Of a DNA stretch of 64,000 nt, positions 8,350 through 18,319 are shown piece after piece. Origin of the DNA: Chitinolyticbacter meiyuanensis (GTDB lineage: Bacteria; Pseudomonadota; Gammaproteobacteria; Burkholderiales; Chitinibacteraceae); contig NZ_CP041335.1 in the NCBI RefSeq assembly GCF_008033135.1, positions 3,725,925-3,789,924 of the forward strand, read 5' to 3'. The notes under the pieces are model-generated. The model ran no database searches, had not been told where the DNA came from, and saw only the letters and a program-made list of their open reading frames with translations. Both the position numbers and the translations under genes were made by a program. Position 1 is the stretch's first letter. The number at the start of each line of letters is the position of its first letter.

Positions 8350-8507
8350 GTAACTCTGGAGTTATAGTGGTGCTGTTGACGGTCCCGTCATCAAGCCGGT
8401 CGAGGAAGCCCAGTAAAATCCTCGTCCGCACTAACAATCAAGGTTGCAGCCTTGATCGTTAGGTAGCAGTCGCAATGGTCAGTTCTTCGGAACTGGCCAT
8501 TGTTTTT
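8350..8507 (+). ncRNA. Candidate structured small RNA with intrinsic terminator
   Basis: Consecutive hairpins: a near-palindrome TAACTC-TG-GAGTTA (8351-8364) overlapping a TATAGT -10-like box (8363-8368); GACGG-TC-CCGTC (about 8377-8388); GAGGA...TCCTC (8402-8423); CTAACAATCAAGG / CCTTGATCGTTAG (8431-8462); and CAATGGTCAGTTC / GAACTGGCCATTG (8473-8502) followed by T6. The last is a strong terminator. Transcription would start near 8375 and give an RNA of about 130 nt. No long reading frame fits. No matching -35 box is obvious, so promoter strength is uncertain. Confidence 0.45.
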
Positions 8508-8617
8508 TGTGAGCTATTTACAGCTCAGAAATATTTATTGAATTTAAAGATCGTTGAGGCGTGGAGCCGGTTTGCTGGGAGGTTTGTGAACACAACATAT
8601 AGTGTGTTTTCTCTCCG

Positions 8618-8794
8618 ATGCACACGACTGTATCCAAAGCGTTGGACGTTTTCAACAGCGAAGTTGCAAAACTTACTAGGGCGCAGTACGAGGTAATAGC
8701 GTGCCTATTATTCGGTAATCGAAATATCAGTCTTGGTAATCATGAAATCGCTGAATTCCATGCATTTCGAGTGATTTGGCGTTATCTAGGGTGA
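8618..8794 (+). CDS. Possible 58-residue phage regulator
   Basis: A short frame in AT-richer DNA, from ATG 8618 to TGA 8792-8794. It reads MHTTVSKALDVFNSEV..., then LTRAQYEVIACLLFGN and ISLGNHEIAEFHAFRV, predicted as three or four helices. A TATAGT -10-like box (8598-8603) lies inside an AACACA...TGTGTT inverted repeat 10-29 bases upstream of the ATG, which would make the message nearly leaderless. No Shine-Dalgarno is present. The evidence is thin; function unknown. Confidence 0.3.
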   Translation: MHTTVSKALDVFNSEVAKLTRAQYEVIACLLFGNRNISLGNHEIAEFHAFRVIWRYLG

Positions 8795-9123
8795 AGAGCA
8801 CTAGTTGACACTACCGTTTATCGGGTCGCAACGCCCCCGCACGCGCCTGGCTAGATGGCGATGCACTCCGGGCGGGCGAGCACATGCGCCTTGAGCCCCA
8901 TGGCCAAGCCATCCGCGCAGAGCTGATCGAGATCGAACACGGTAGGGTGACGCACAGTTTCCGCATGGGCACGGGGCTCGCTATGGGCTGCTTGATGATG
9001 CGTTGCCTAAGCGAAGTGACCTACCTGGTGCTGTACCAGCGGGAGGGGCTATGGGTGCCGCGGGAGGTAGACCAAAAGCCTACGAACGGTCTGGGTCGCT
9101 ACACGAGGGTGAAGCGCCAGTAA
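8795..9123 (+). pseudogene. Phage gene remnant, unknown
   Basis: An open frame from just after a stop at 8808 to 9123, with the first ATG at 8884 (79 residues from there). Codons upstream of that ATG also read as protein-like sequence (ARAWLDGDALRAGEH), suggesting a gene that lost its start. The product (ELIEIEHGRVTHSFRMG, then EVTYLVLYQREGLWVP) resembles no family I know. No ribosome site is seen. It is the last coding-like sequence before the tRNA. Confidence 0.3.
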
Positions 9124-9160
9124 CTCGGAAGCGAGCTCCCACCATCTGCGTCGGCGAAAA

Positions 9161-9186
9161 AAAACGCAGACCGAAGTCTGCGTTTT
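9161..9186. terminator. Bidirectional terminator at prophage edge
   Basis: Stem AAAACGCAGAC / GTCTGCGTTTT with a CGAA loop, flanked by A-rich and T-rich tracts on both sides. It can end transcription leaving the prophage rightwards or from the tRNA leftwards. Confidence 0.85.
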
Positions 9187-9247
9187 TTCTTCACTACGCC
9201 AATTTTACGCCAGATACCGATTAAGTCATTGATATCTAACGGTGTCT

Positions 9248-9323
9248 TGGTGCCGGCGGCAGGAATCGAACTCGCGACCCCCTGATTACAAGTCAGGTGC
9301 TCTACCAACTGAGCTACACCGGC
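9248..9323 (-). tRNA. tRNA-Thr (anticodon UGU)
   Basis: A 76-nt cloverleaf on the minus strand. The acceptor stem GCCGGUG pairs with CGCCGGC with one G-U, the discriminator is A and CCA is encoded. The D-arm AGCUCAGUUGGUAGAGCA, the anticodon arm CCUGA-CUUGUAA-UCAGG and the T-loop GUUCGAUUC are all regular. It decodes ACA. The prophage lies against its 3' end, the usual side for tRNA-targeted integration, so attR may overlap the tRNA 3' half. No second att copy is in view. Confidence 0.97.
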
Positions 9324-9378
9324 GAAGCGCCGCATTCTACGTCAGCGCCGCGCGGCAGACAACCGCCATCGGCATGGC

Positions 9379-9690
9379 TCACGCAGCAATCAGGCGGATG
9401 GCCAGCGCCTTGCCTTCGGCCTTGATCGCGGAAAGGCGATCGATGTTCGGATGCTTGCCGGGATGGGTGAGCGCGTCGGCAGTGTGCTCGCGGTACAGCA
9501 CCAAGCCGCGATCAGCCGCAATAGCGTCGATGGCACCGAATTCCTGGAACAGCGCATGGTAGAGCCTCAGGCTGCCGGCTTGGCCGGGTTTGTTCTCGAT
9601 ACGGGCCACGATGGTGTCGCCATCCAGCAGCTCGAGCGCGGCAAGGTGATCGACGGTGGGCAGGGTGGCCAGGGTTTCGGCAAAGTTCAT
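9379..9690 (-). CDS. DUF2322-like protein
   Basis: Encodes 103 residues from the ATG at 9690 (MNFAETLATLPTVDHLAALELLDG); an ATG four codons earlier is also possible. The compact soluble protein contains conserved-looking segments KPGQAGSLRLYHAL, GLVLYREHTADA and HPGKHPNIDRL, which I associate with the DUF2322 family of beta- and gammaproteobacteria. Function is unknown. It lies between the tRNA and the EF-hand gene, which diverges from it. Confidence 0.65.
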   Translation of the reverse strand: MNFAETLATLPTVDHLAALELLDGDTIVARIENKPGQAGSLRLYHALFQEFGAIDAIAADRGLVLYREHTADALTHPGKHPNIDRLSAIKAEGKALAIRLIAA

Positions 9691-9790
9691 CGCTGTTCTC
9701 ATGACGGTGTGCAATTCGGTGTCAACCCGCGTGCCTGGCAAGGCGTTGATGACCTGCCCGGGCAATACCGATCACTCAATGGAGAAACCG

Positions 9791-10303
9791 ATGAAACGCT
9801 GGACGATCACCCTGCTGGCAGCGAGCTGCGCTGTGGGCGCAGTCTGGGCGGCCGATGGTAGCTGGAAGCAGCCGTTGCCGAAAGAGATGAACCGCGCCGA
9901 TTTCGTGCGCCATGCCGAGGAGCGCTTCGCCGCGCTCGATGCTGACAAGAACGGCATCGTCACCGAAGCCGAGCGTAAGAGCGCCTGGGAAACCAAGCGC
10001 ACCGCGCATCAGCCGCTGCCGGACCAGACCGAGGCGCAGTACCTCGATGCCGCCAAGACACGCTTCCAAAAGCTGGATGCCGACAAGAACGGCGTACTGA
10101 CCGGCGCAGAGCGCCACGCCGGCCGCCCGGCACATCATGGCCGGCACGTCGGCTTCAAGGGGCAATGGCCGCAAGGTGACGTCAACCGCGCCGATTTCGT
10201 CCGTCAGGCCGAAGCGCGCTTCGATGCACTCGATGCCGACCACAACGGCGTGGTGACTGCCGAGGAATTCAAGGCGGCACGCAAGGCCAAGCCGGCTGGC
10301 TAA
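9791..10303 (+). CDS. Secreted EF-hand calcium-binding protein
   Basis: Encodes 170 residues from ATG 9791, preceded by GGAGA. The signal peptide is 1-20 (cleavage after AVWA). Three EF-hand loops are visible: 50-61 (DADKNGIVTEAE), 96-107 (DADKNGVLTGAE) and 148-159 (DADHNGVVTAEE), each with Asp at positions 1 and 3, Asn at 5, Gly at 6 and Glu at 12. The first and third hands share the flanking text NRADFVR, so they are duplicates. Likely a periplasmic calcium-binding or calcium-sensing protein; the partner is unknown. It converges on the HD-GYP gene with the two stop codons overlapping. Confidence 0.85.
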   Translation: MKRWTITLLAASCAVGAVWAADGSWKQPLPKEMNRADFVRHAEERFAALDADKNGIVTEAERKSAWETKRTAHQPLPDQTEAQYLDAAKTRFQKLDADKNGVLTGAERHAGRPAHHGRHVGFKGQWPQGDVNRADFVRQAEARFDALDADHNGVVTAEEFKAARKAKPAG

Positions 10304-11337
10304 CCCCGAGCAGACGAGCCGCCGAGCTGCGCGCCGACGGCTTCGTCCTGCCATACCTCGGTCAAGCGGAAGAACTGCGCCACCTTGTAGGCGTCAAGCA
10401 CGCCGGTGACCGTGTGTTCCTCGGCGCGGGTGTCGCGCTCGTGGCGGCGATTGAGGATGCGCCCCTGGGCATCGAACAAGGTCATTACCAGCGGGGCACT
10501 TTCCAGCTGACCCGGCCGCTTCACCACGCCGATTTCCCCGTTGAGCAACTGCACCACCGAGCCGGGCGGATAGATGCCCAGCGTCTGGGTGAGCAGGCGC
10601 CCCAGCTTGCTGTCGATATCGCCCGAGAGCGTCTGCTGCAGGGCGATGTCGGGCCGTTGTGCGTTCCGCCAGGCGCTCTGCGTCAGCAGTGCGCAGTAGC
10701 GGTCAGCAAGGCCGATCAGCCGCGCCTCGAATCGGATGGCGGTACCGGACAGCTTGTTGGGGTAGCCGCTGCCGTCGGGTGCCTCGTGGTGCTGCAGCAC
10801 GCAATCGAGCCATAGCGCATCGGCGACACCAAGCATGCGCAGCATGTCGCGACCGCGTTGCGGATGCAGCTGGATCTCCTGGCGCTGCTCCGGGGTCGGT
10901 GGGGTATCCTGCGCCGCCAGCCTGTCCTGCAGCGTGAGCATGCCCAGGTTCATCGTCAGCGCAGCCGCCACCACGGAGCGCCGGTCGGTGGACGAATAGC
11001 CCAGCCGTCGTAGCGCCAATTCGACCACCACGGCCACATCGGCGGCATGGCGCACGCCGTAGGGCTCTTCCTGGCTGAGCAGGATCATGGCAATCGCCAG
11101 ATCCGGATGGCGATCACACGCGGCCTGGATGGCCTCGACCACCTGGCCGATGCGAGCGACGAAGCCCAGCGTGCTGGCCGATTCATCGAGCGCCGCCACC
11201 AATGCAGCCGCCAGCGCGGTGCGCGATTGGCGCACCAGGCGGCCTGCAGTCAACTGCGCCGGTTCGGCGAGATTCTCGATCGGGCTGGCATCCATCGGGT
11301 GGAACTTGGCTGGCGTGGAGATGACGCCGTTATGCAC
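10300..11337 (-). CDS. Degenerate HD-GYP domain protein
   Basis: Encodes 345 residues from a GTG; an ATG at 11295 is an alternative start. The HD-GYP family hydrolyses cyclic-di-GMP. Conserved parts here are LHPQRGRDML, LQHHEAPDGSGYPNKLSG (including the GYP motif) and ARLIGLADRYCALL. The defining HD pair is gone: where HDIGK is expected the protein reads MNLGM, and the upstream histidine region reads RHAADVA. Metal binding is therefore probably impaired, and a sensory or c-di-GMP-binding role is more likely than catalysis. A CCAGATG/CATCTGG palindrome overlaps the GTG start. Confidence 0.75.
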   Translation of the reverse strand: MHNGVISTPAKFHPMDASPIENLAEPAQLTAGRLVRQSRTALAAALVAALDESASTLGFVARIGQVVEAIQAACDRHPDLAIAMILLSQEEPYGVRHAADVAVVVELALRRLGYSSTDRRSVVAAALTMNLGMLTLQDRLAAQDTPPTPEQRQEIQLHPQRGRDMLRMLGVADALWLDCVLQHHEAPDGSGYPNKLSGTAIRFEARLIGLADRYCALLTQSAWRNAQRPDIALQQTLSGDIDSKLGRLLTQTLGIYPPGSVVQLLNGEIGVVKRPGQLESAPLVMTLFDAQGRILNRRHERDTRAEEHTVTGVLDAYKVAQFFRLTEVWQDEAVGAQLGGSSARG

Positions 11338-11354
11338 CAGATGTCAGCATCTGG
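11337..11354. promoter_or_regulatory. Inverted repeat at the HD-GYP gene start
   Basis: Perfect 7-bp arms CCAGATG and CATCTGG around TCAG. It overlaps the GTG start, which makes it either an operator (favouring the downstream ATG at 11295 as the real start) or an RNA hairpin hiding the start. The binding factor is unknown. Confidence 0.35.
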
Positions 11355-11389
11355 TCAATTGCGGCGAACCCGTCGGTTGAACTGCCGAC

Positions 11390-11584
11390 TCAGTCGGCTT
11401 CGTCGATCCAGGTCATCTGGATTGCTTCGAGGATCTTCTCGCCACAGTGCTTGGGATCGTCGTCAAAACCGGGCAAGGCCATGACCCAGTTGCGCAGGTC
11501 GACGAAATTGACCTTGAGCGGGTCGATGTCCGGATGGGTGTCGGCGAGTGCAATCGCGATCTCGCGGCTGTCGGTCCACTTCAT
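11390..11584 (-). CDS. iscX: Fe-S cluster assembly protein IscX
   Basis: Encodes 64 residues, the usual IscX length, with hallmark text MKWTDSREIAIALADTHPDIDP, NFVDLRNWVMALPGF and CGEKILEAIQMTWIDE. IscX is a small acidic winged-helix-like adaptor that binds IscS and is thought to tune iron delivery or regulate sulfur transfer. It is the last gene of the isc operon, three bases after ybaK, with a GGAG-type ribosome site. Confidence 0.93.
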   Translation of the reverse strand: MKWTDSREIAIALADTHPDIDPLKVNFVDLRNWVMALPGFDDDPKHCGEKILEAIQMTWIDEAD

Positions 11585-11587
11585 GGT

Positions 11588-12058
11588 TTACTCCTTGACG
11601 CTGGCGACACGGCCAGCAGTCAAAGCGACGAGTTGCTGGGGCTGGATGCGGAACACGCTGTGCGGCGTGCCAGCAGCAGCCCACACTTCGGTGTGCTGCA
11701 GCAGGTCTTCGTCGATCAGCGTGATCGGGGGCTCGGCATGCGCCAGCGGCGCCACGCCACCAATGACAAAACCGGTACGGCTGCGGACGAACTCGGCATC
11801 GGCACGGCCGACCTTCTCGCCCAGCAACAGCGCCACACTCTTCTCGCACACGCGATTGGCGCCGCTTGTCACCACCAGCACATGGCGCTCACTCTGCTTG
11901 GCCTTGAGGATCACCGATTTAGCGATCTGCGCCACCGTGCAGCCGATGGCGTCGGCTGCCTCCTGCGAGGTGCGGGTCGACTCGGCGAAGCTGCGGATCT
12001 CCGCGAAGACGCCAGCCGCCGCCAGCGCAGCAGTCACGCGGACCTGGCTCTCGCTCAT
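11588..12058 (-). CDS. YbaK/EbsC-family aminoacyl-tRNA deacylase
   Basis: Encodes 156 residues spanning one YbaK/ProRS-type editing domain: the helix-strand start ESTRTSQEAADAIGC, the VAQIAKSVILKAK strand with the conserved Lys47, and the GFVIGGVAPLAH loop. Members deacylate mischarged tRNAs such as Cys-tRNA(Pro). It lies between fdx and iscX and is transcribed with the isc genes. A link between cysteine mischarging and cysteine desulfurase activity would be sensible but is inference. Confidence 0.88.
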   Translation of the reverse strand: MSESQVRVTAALAAAGVFAEIRSFAESTRTSQEAADAIGCTVAQIAKSVILKAKQSERHVLVVTSGANRVCEKSVALLLGEKVGRADAEFVRSRTGFVIGGVAPLAHAEPPITLIDEDLLQHTEVWAAAGTPHSVFRIQPQQLVALTAGRVASVKE

Positions 12059-12396
12059 CTAGTGATGCTCGCGGGCGTGGTTGATCGTGTATTTGGGCAG
12101 CTCGACGGTAAGGTCGGTTTCCGCCACCACGGCCTGGCACGACAGCCGCGACACCGAGGTCAGGCCCCAGGCCTTGTCGAGCAGGTCTTCCTCGGTCTCC
12201 TCGGCCTCGTTCAGGCTGGAGAAACCCTCGCGCACGATGACGTGGCAAGTGGTGCAGGCACAGGATTTCTCGCAGGCATGCTCGATCTCGATGTCGTGTT
12301 CGAGCAGCGCATCGCAGATGGTGGTACCCGGCTCCACATCCAGTACCGCGCCCTCGGGGCACAGGTCGGCATGGGGCAGGACGATGATCTGGGTCA

Positions 12397-12397
<1 letters not shown>
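12059..12397 (-). CDS. fdx: ISC-type [2Fe-2S] ferredoxin
   Basis: Encodes 112 residues. Cluster ligands by position match the ISC ferredoxin: Cys42, Cys48, Cys51 (ACEKSCACTTC) and Cys87 (SRLSCQA). It supplies electrons for Fe-S cluster assembly on IscU. The ATG overlaps the hscA stop by one base, showing translational coupling. The C-terminal His-rich end (HAREHH) is an unremarkable extension. Confidence 0.96.
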
Positions 12398-14250
<1,853 letters not shown>

Positions 14251-14291
14251 GGAGTTCGGGATCGGGCTTGTGCCCGGATTTCAGCTAGGGA

Positions 14292-14825
14292 TCAAAACAG
14301 CGCGGCTTCGATGGCATCGCCGACTTCGGCGTCGAGCTTTTCCATGAAGCGCAGCTTGCGCACCGCCACTGCGGCCGCGTCGTTGTCACCGCGATCGAGC
14401 AGACCACCAAGCTCAGCTTCCAGCGCTGCCGTTTCGCCGCGCAGCTCGGCACCGAGCCGTTCCAGCGCCTCGACGTTCTGGCTGGCCTTGGCCTCGGCGA
14501 TGGCCTCGCGCCATTCCATCTGGCTCATCAGGAAATCCATCGGCATCGCCGTGTTGGTTTCTTCCTGGGTGTCGACACCGACGAGCTGCAGCAGGTAGCG
14601 CGCCCGGGCCAGCGGCGACTTCAGCGTCTGGTAGGCCTCGTTGATGCGCGTGGCGATCTGCAGCGCAAGCCGCTTTTCGGCGTCAGATGCGCTGGCGTAG
14701 CGGTCGGGATGGTATTGCGCCTGCAGCTCACGGTAGCGCGCGTCGAGCGCGGCGCGGTCGATGGCGAACAGCTCGGGCTGGGCGAACAGATCGAAGTGGG
14801 AGCGGGAGAAGTCGAAGCGCATCAT
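14292..14825 (-). CDS. hscB: Co-chaperone HscB
   Basis: Encodes 177 residues from the paired ATGs at 14825/14822; a GTG at 14846 overlapping the iscA stop would add seven residues. N-terminal J domain with HPD (YHPDRYASAS) and the typical FDLFAQPELFAIDRAALDARY start. A C-terminal three-helix bundle (MSQMEWREAIAEA onward) binds IscU. It recruits IscU to HscA and stimulates its ATPase. Confidence 0.95.
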   Translation of the reverse strand: MMRFDFSRSHFDLFAQPELFAIDRAALDARYRELQAQYHPDRYASASDAEKRLALQIATRINEAYQTLKSPLARARYLLQLVGVDTQEETNTAMPMDFLMSQMEWREAIAEAKASQNVEALERLGAELRGETAALEAELGGLLDRGDNDAAAVAVRKLRFMEKLDAEVGDAIEAALF

Positions 14826-14842
14826 GGGTCGCGGCGACTGCG

Positions 14843-15166
14843 TCACACGCCGAAGCTCTCACCACAACCGCATTCATTCTTGACGTTGGGGTTGTTGAAC
14901 CTGAATCCTTCGTTCAACCCTTCCTTGGCGTAGTCGAGCTCGGTGCCATCGATATAGGGCAGGCTCTTGGCATCGGTGAAGATCTTGACGCCATGGCTTT
15001 CGAATACGACGTCGCCATCGCCTTCCTGGTCGACGAATTCCAGCTTGTACGCCATGCCCGAGCAGCCCGAGGTCTTCACCCCGAGCCGCACGCCCAGGCC
15101 CTTGCCACGCCGGGCCAGGAAGCCGGCCACGTGGTTGGCGGCGCGTTCGCTCAAAGTCAATGCCAT
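14843..15166 (-). CDS. iscA: Iron-sulfur assembly protein IscA
   Basis: Encodes 107 residues from the ATG with AAGGAGC upstream. The three cluster/iron ligands Cys35, Cys99 and Cys101 (SGCSG and ECGCGESF) are intact, with the HesB/IscA pattern [19 protein letters not shown]. It acts as an A-type carrier or scaffold passing clusters to apo-proteins. It lies 50 bases after iscU. Confidence 0.97.
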   Translation of the reverse strand: MALTLSERAANHVAGFLARRGKGLGVRLGVKTSGCSGMAYKLEFVDQEGDGDVVFESHGVKIFTDAKSLPYIDGTELDYAKEGLNEGFRFNNPNVKNECGCGESFGV

Positions 15167-15216
15167 GAAGTTGCTCCTTGCGGCGGCGGCAGGCTGTACC
15201 TGCCGACCGGCTGGTG

Positions 15217-15597
15217 TTAGTCGTGCTTCTTCTTGTAGTCCGCCACGGCGGCCTTGATCGCGTCTTCGGCGAGGATCGAGCAGTGGATCTTCACCGGCGG
15301 CAGCGCCAACTCTTCGGCAATCTGGGTGTTCTTGATTGCCAGTGCTTCGTCCAGCGTCTTGCCCTTCACCCACTCGGTGATCAGCGACGACGAGGCGATG
15401 GCTGAACCACAGCCGTAGGTCTTGAACTTGGCGTCTTCGATCACGCCACCGGCGCCGACCTTGATCTGCAGTTTCATCACGTCGCCACAGGCCGGTGCAC
15501 CGACCATGCCGGTGCCGACGCTGTCGTCGCCCTTCTCGAACGAGCCGACGTTACGGGGATGCTCGTAATGGTCGAGAACCTTTTCGCTGTATGCCAT
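15217..15597 (-). CDS. iscU: Fe-S scaffold protein IscU
   Basis: Encodes 126 residues from [18 protein letters not shown], with GGAGGT upstream. Scaffold ligands Cys37, Asp39, Cys63, His105 and Cys106 are all present, as is the HscA-binding LPPVK motif at 99-103. The cluster is built here from IscS sulfur before transfer. Confidence 0.98.
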   Translation of the reverse strand: MAYSEKVLDHYEHPRNVGSFEKGDDSVGTGMVGAPACGDVMKLQIKVGAGGVIEDAKFKTYGCGSAIASSSLITEWVKGKTLDEALAIKNTQIAEELALPPVKIHCSILAEDAIKAAVADYKKKHD

Positions 15598-15659
15598 TTG
15601 CTGTACCTCCGATTCCTTGCGGGACACCCCGCGGTCTATCCTGCCTGTGCGCGGTGCGC

Positions 15660-16868
15660 TTAGTGGGCGGCCCACTCGATGGTGCTGAGATCGATGCCGT
15701 CCTTGTACATTTCCCACAGCGGCGACAATTCGCGCAGCTTGCCGATCTTGTCGTGGATCAGCTTGATGGTGAAATCGATGTCCTCGACCGTGGTGAAGCG
15801 GCCGATGGTGAAGCGGATGGAGCTGTGCGCCAGTTCATCGCTGCGGCCCAGCGCACGCAGCACATAGGAAGGTTCCAGCGAGGCGGAAGTACAGGCCGAG
15901 CCGCTCGACACCGCCAGTTCCTTCAGCGCCATGATCAGGCTTTCACCCTCGACGAAGTTGAAACTCACATTGAGGTTGTGCGGCACGCGGCGATCCATGT
16001 CGCCGTTCAGGTGGACTTCCTCGATATCGCTGATACCGGCCCACAGGCGATCGCGCAGCATGCGGATGCGCTCAAGCTCTGTGCCCATTTCCTCGCGGGC
16101 GATCTTGTAAGCCGTTCCCATGCCGACGATCTGGTGGGTGGCCAGCGTGCCCGAGCGGAAACCGCGCTCGTGGCCGCCGCCGTGCATCTGTGCCTCCAGC
16201 CGCACCCGCGGCTTGCGGCGGATGTACAGCGCACCGATGCCCTTGGGGCCGTAGGTCTTGTGCGCCGACAGGCTCAACAGGTCGACCTTCAGCGCGGCAA
16301 GATCGATTGCCACCTTGCCGGTGGCTTGGGCGGCATCGACGTGGAAGATGATGCCCTTCTCGCGGCACAGCTCGCCGATGGCCGGGATGTCCTGAATCAC
16401 GCCGATCTCGTTGTTCACGAACATCACCGAGACCACGATGGTATCCGGGCGGATGGCGGCCTTCAGGTCGTCGAGGCTGATCAGGCCGTTGTCCTGCACG
16501 CCAAGGTAGGTGACCTCGAAACCTTCGCGTTCCAACTCACGCGTGGTATCGAGCACGGCCTTGTGCTCGGTCTTCACGGTGATGACGTGCTTGCCCTTGT
16601 CCTTGTAGAAATGGGCTGCGCCCTTCAAGGCCAGGTTGTTCGATTCAGTGGCGCCCGAGGTCCAGACGATCTCCTTCGGGTCGCAGTTCAGCAACTTGGC
16701 CACTTCCTCGCGCGCCTCCTCGACAGCGCCCTCCGCCTCCCAGCCGTAGGCGTGCGAGCGACTGGCCGGATTGCCGAAGTGCTCGGTCAGCCAGGGGATC
16801 ATCGCCTGCGCCACGCGCGGGTCGACCGGGGTGGTCGCGGAATAGTCGAGGTAGATCGGGGTATTCAT
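15660..16868 (-). CDS. iscS: Cysteine desulfurase IscS
   Basis: Encodes 402 residues. A PLP enzyme converting cysteine to alanine and an enzyme-bound persulfide. PLP-binding Lys204 is in [10 protein letters not shown] and the catalytic persulfide Cys326 in [17 protein letters not shown], which has the long flexible loop of group I desulfurases. The C-terminal end ([18 protein letters not shown]) is the IscU-docking tail. It lies 24 bases after iscR. Confidence 0.98.
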   Translation of the reverse strand: MNTPIYLDYSATTPVDPRVAQAMIPWLTEHFGNPASRSHAYGWEAEGAVEEAREEVAKLLNCDPKEIVWTSGATESNNLALKGAAHFYKDKGKHVITVKTEHKAVLDTTRELEREGFEVTYLGVQDNGLISLDDLKAAIRPDTIVVSVMFVNNEIGVIQDIPAIGELCREKGIIFHVDAAQATGKVAIDLAALKVDLLSLSAHKTYGPKGIGALYIRRKPRVRLEAQMHGGGHERGFRSGTLATHQIVGMGTAYKIAREEMGTELERIRMLRDRLWAGISDIEEVHLNGDMDRRVPHNLNVSFNFVEGESLIMALKELAVSSGSACTSASLEPSYVLRALGRSDELAHSSIRFTIGRFTTVEDIDFTIKLIHDKIGKLRELSPLWEMYKDGIDLSTIEWAAH

Positions 16869-16892
16869 TTCAGCTCCAGGTGTGGCGGCCGG

Positions 16893-17375
16893 TCAAAGCG
16901 AGGGGGCCGCGCCCGTCAATTCCTTGTGGCGTTGATCGATCAGCACGCATTCGGTCTTGCGGCGCTGTTTTTCGTGCTGCTCGTCGATCAACTGCGCCAG
17001 CGTGATGCCGGACAGGTAGTCGTAAATGGTGCGATTGAGGCTGGCCCACAGGTCGTGCGTCATGCAGCGCTTGTCGTCCAGACAGTTTTCCTTGCCGCCG
17101 CACTGTGTGGCATCGAGCGGCTCGTCCACCGCACAGATGATGGCCGCCACGGTGATCTCCGCCGCTGGCCGCGCCAGACAGTAGCCGCCGCCTGGGCCGC
17201 GCACGCTGTCCACCAGCTCGCGTCGACGCAGCTTGCCGAACAGCTGCTCCAGGTAGGACAGCGAGATGTGCTGGCGCTCGCTGATGCCGGCCAGCGTGAC
17301 GGGACCACCTGCCTGGCGCAGCGCAAGATCCAGCATCGCAGTAACGGCAAAACGACCTTTGGTGGTCAGGCGCAT
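16893..17375 (-). CDS. iscR: Rrf2-family Fe-S regulator IscR
   Basis: Encodes 160 residues from [20 protein letters not shown]; an upstream in-frame start lacks family support. A winged helix-turn-helix is followed by [2Fe-2S] ligands Cys92, Cys98 and Cys104 plus His107 ([20 protein letters not shown]). Holo-IscR represses its own operon when clusters are plentiful. A matching type-1-like site lies directly upstream. Confidence 0.97.
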   Translation of the reverse strand: MRLTTKGRFAVTAMLDLALRQAGGPVTLAGISERQHISLSYLEQLFGKLRRRELVDSVRGPGGGYCLARPAAEITVAAIICAVDEPLDATQCGGKENCLDDKRCMTHDLWASLNRTIYDYLSGITLAQLIDEQHEKQRRKTECVLIDQRHKELTGAAPSL

Positions 17376-17416
17376 CGCGGTTCGGGCTCTCTCGGTTCGG
17401 TGTTCAGTTCGGGCGA

Positions 17417-17450
17417 ATGGTAGCAATAACCCACTGTTTTAGTCAACTAA
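17417..17450 (-). promoter_or_regulatory. iscR promoter with IscR type-1-like site
   Basis: On the minus strand TTGACT (17441-17446) and TACCAT (17417-17422) are spaced by 18 bases. The stretch TTAGTTGACTAAAACAGTGG follows the type-1 IscR pattern (TTGACT...A-rich...AGT) and covers the -35 region, as in E. coli. The 5' UTR is about 35 nt. The -35 side is shared with the terminator of cysE. Confidence 0.7.
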
Positions 17451-17479
17451 AAACCCGACTCGTTCAGTCGGGTTTTTAG
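17447..17479 (-). terminator. Terminator after cysE
   Basis: A 14-bp perfect stem (CTAAAAACCCGACT / AGTCGGGTTTTTAG) with a five-base loop and a T-run on the minus strand. It insulates iscR from cysE and abuts the iscR -35 box. Confidence 0.88.
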
Positions 17480-17492
17480 TGCCGAACCGGCT

Positions 17493-18248
17493 TCAATCGA
17501 CAATCTTGTTCAGGTAGCCCGGATCGAAGCGATCACCTGCCGCGCGTTCCTCGGCGCAGTCGACGCCCAGCTGCTCCAGCTTCTTCAGGATGGCCTCGAC
17601 CTTCTGGTCGGTGATCACGGTATGGTCGAGCAGGCCGTGGATGGCCTTCACCACCGGATCGTTCATGTCGCTGGAGATGCCATAAGCGGAGAAGCCCAGT
17701 TGCTCGGCCTTCTCCTCGCGCTCGCGATCACGCTTGTCGACCTGGCGAGCCAGGTTGGCCACCATCACCGCGCCGGCCGGCACATCCTTGATCACCACCG
17801 CGTTCGGGCCGATCTTGGCGCCCTCGCCGATCTCGATCGGGCCGATCACCTTGGCACCAGCGCCGACGACCACGCCCTGACCCAGTGTCGGGTGACGCTT
17901 GCCCGGCTTGCTGGCAAGGCCCAGGCCACCAAGCGTGACACCCTGATACAACGTGCAATCGTCGCCAATCACCGTGTGCTCGCCAATCACCGTGCCCATG
18001 CCATGGTCGATGAACACGCGGCGGCCGATGGTGGCCCCTGGATGGACCTCGATGCCGGTGAGGAAGCGGCCAACGTGCGACACCAGCCGCGCCAGCCACT
18101 TGCAGTCACGCGTCCACAAGCCGTGCGCCACGATGTGCAGCGTCAGCGCATGGAACCCCGGGTAACAGGTGACCACTTCCCACACGGTACGGGCGGCGGG
18201 ATCGCGGTCGAAGACCACGCGCAGGTTTTCACGCAGGCGGTCGAGCAT
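17493..18248 (-). CDS. cysE: Serine O-acetyltransferase
   Basis: Encodes 251 residues. It acetylates serine with acetyl-CoA as the committed step of cysteine synthesis. The left-handed beta-helix hexapeptide repeats are clear from about 60 to 180 ([48 protein letters not shown]). The N-terminal helical domain is short, as in the epsilon-type enzymes. Its location upstream of isc couples cysteine supply to the desulfurase. Confidence 0.93.
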   Translation of the reverse strand: MLDRLRENLRVVFDRDPAARTVWEVVTCYPGFHALTLHIVAHGLWTRDCKWLARLVSHVGRFLTGIEVHPGATIGRRVFIDHGMGTVIGEHTVIGDDCTLYQGVTLGGLGLASKPGKRHPTLGQGVVVGAGAKVIGPIEIGEGAKIGPNAVVIKDVPAGAVMVANLARQVDKRDREREEKAEQLGFSAYGISSDMNDPVVKAIHGLLDHTVITDQKVEAILKKLEQLGVDCAEERAAGDRFDPGYLNKIVD

Positions 18249-18319
18249 GGGGGCACTCGGGGTGGCGGGGAAAGTCGAGTATTTTACTCAAGTTTCGCCC
18301 GGCGTGTAAGCGTCTGAGC

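Noticed and set aside
8350-8507. Retron msr-msd or CRISPR-like element
   Set aside because: No reverse transcriptase gene is nearby and there are no repeated units with spacers; the hairpins all differ in sequence.
8475-8696. 73-codon frame through the terminator hairpin
   Set aside because: Its start lies inside the strong terminator stem and the translated sequence follows the stem palindrome; a non-coding RNA explains this better.
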